A DNA stretch of 64,000 nucleotides. Origin: Nitrospirillum amazonense. Lineage in GTDB: Bacteria > Pseudomonadota > Alphaproteobacteria > Azospirillales > Azospirillaceae. Shown piece by piece: positions 63,782 through 64,000 of this stretch. The notes beneath the pieces were generated by a model. That model searched no databases, had not been told where the DNA came from, and saw only the letters and a program-made list of their open reading frames with translations. A program made the position numbers and the translations under genes. Position 1 is the first letter of the stretch; every line of letters begins with the position of its first letter. Location of the stretch: assembly GCF_007828035.1 (NCBI RefSeq), contig NZ_VITV01000004.1, positions 635,559-699,558 on the forward strand. The letters are read 5' to 3'.

Positions 63782-64000
63782 ATGAACAAGGCGTTGTATG
63801 TGGTTTTCCTGGCCATGGCGCTGGATGCGGTGGGCATCGGCATCATTATGCCCATCCTGCCGGGACTGTTGCGCGAAGTGACCGGCACGGACGATGTGGC
63901 GCCGCTCTATGGCCTGCTGCTGGCGATCTTCGCCCTGATGCAGTTCTTCTGCGCCCCGGTGCTGGGCGCGCTCAGCGACCGCTACGGTCGGCGGCCCATC
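63782..64000 (+). CDS. tetA: TetA-like MFS drug efflux protein, N-terminal part
   Basis: 73 codons visible before the window ends. LDAVGIGIIMPILPGLLREVTG is the first membrane helix and loop of TetA(A-E)-type antiporters, and LGALSDRYGRRPI is MFS motif A. Neighbouring tetR and operators support tetracycline/H+ antiport, but only the N-terminus can be judged. The 26 bp after the second operator hold the leader; a weak GAAGG precedes the ATG. Confidence 0.88.
   Translation, partial: MNKALYVVFLAMALDAVGIGIIMPILPGLLREVTGTDDVAPLYGLLLAIFALMQFFCAPVLGALSDRYGRRPI

Overview
The window is a 64 kb piece of a GC-rich alphaproteobacterial chromosome, most likely from Rhodospirillales/Azospirillaceae (an Azospirillum or Nitrospirillum relative). 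This is inferred from alphaproteobacterial family markers (DUF1150 next to Hsp20, FYDLN-acid/TIGR02300, DUF1476, Tim44-MltA-Smr), from the conserved order TIGR02300-aroA-cmk-rpsA-ihfB-lapA, and from the high GC. Species cannot be fixed from the sequence alone.

Layout. 1-5.1 kb: alpha/beta-hydrolase tail, an hsp20-DUF1150 heat-shock operon with a heat-shock promoter and a ROSE-like RNA thermometer, a secreted protein, folE, apaG and a GNAT acetyltransferase. 5.13-25.47 kb: a 20.3 kb island inserted in tRNA-Gly(CCC), flanked by a 48-bp direct repeat of the tRNA 3' end. It carries a tyrosine integrase with arm-type sites, a replication/mobilisation module (DUF6499/DUF2285 protein, five 21-bp iterons, a hairpin, MobC, an AlpA-like HTH protein, a Rep-like winged-helix protein, and a dyad array with a perfect DnaA box), a hipBA pair with three phased operators, and a same-strand run of defence genes: HsdR stub, SNF2 helicase-DUF3883, DUF262/HNH, DUF1156 methylase, MNT-HEPN pair, Swt1-HEPN/DUF499 ATPase, an unrecognised 247-aa protein and a PIN nuclease. 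25.5-39.6 kb: core metabolism and stress genes (BI-1 family, SAM hydroxide adenosyltransferase, HAD phosphatase, nucleoside hydrolase, bactofilin, argD-argF-hslO, msrA, M14 peptidase) and two tRNA-Ala(GGC) genes, each with its own promoter and terminator. 39.2-45.1 kb: TIGR02300, an aroA-like gene whose catalytic residues are lost, cmk, rpsA, ihfB, lapA. 45.2-58.9 kb: B3 metallo-beta-lactamase, DTW protein, zincin, MAPEG, a DUF3299/ABC export-type cluster, LMW phosphatase, mutS, fxsA, tim44-mltA-smr-xre, fur. 59-64 kb: purB, DUF1476, NRDE, purC-purS, and a divergent tetR/tetA pair with two tet operators, cut by the window end.

The points of most interest are: the multi-effector defence operon, with a low-GC block inside its methylase gene and a PIN/unknown pair at its tail; the island's iteron and dyad arrays, which suggest an integrative element that can also replicate; a full-length EPSP-synthase-fold protein stripped of its active site; and a dispersed ~85-bp structured repeat found once in every convergent gene gap of about 140 bp or more.
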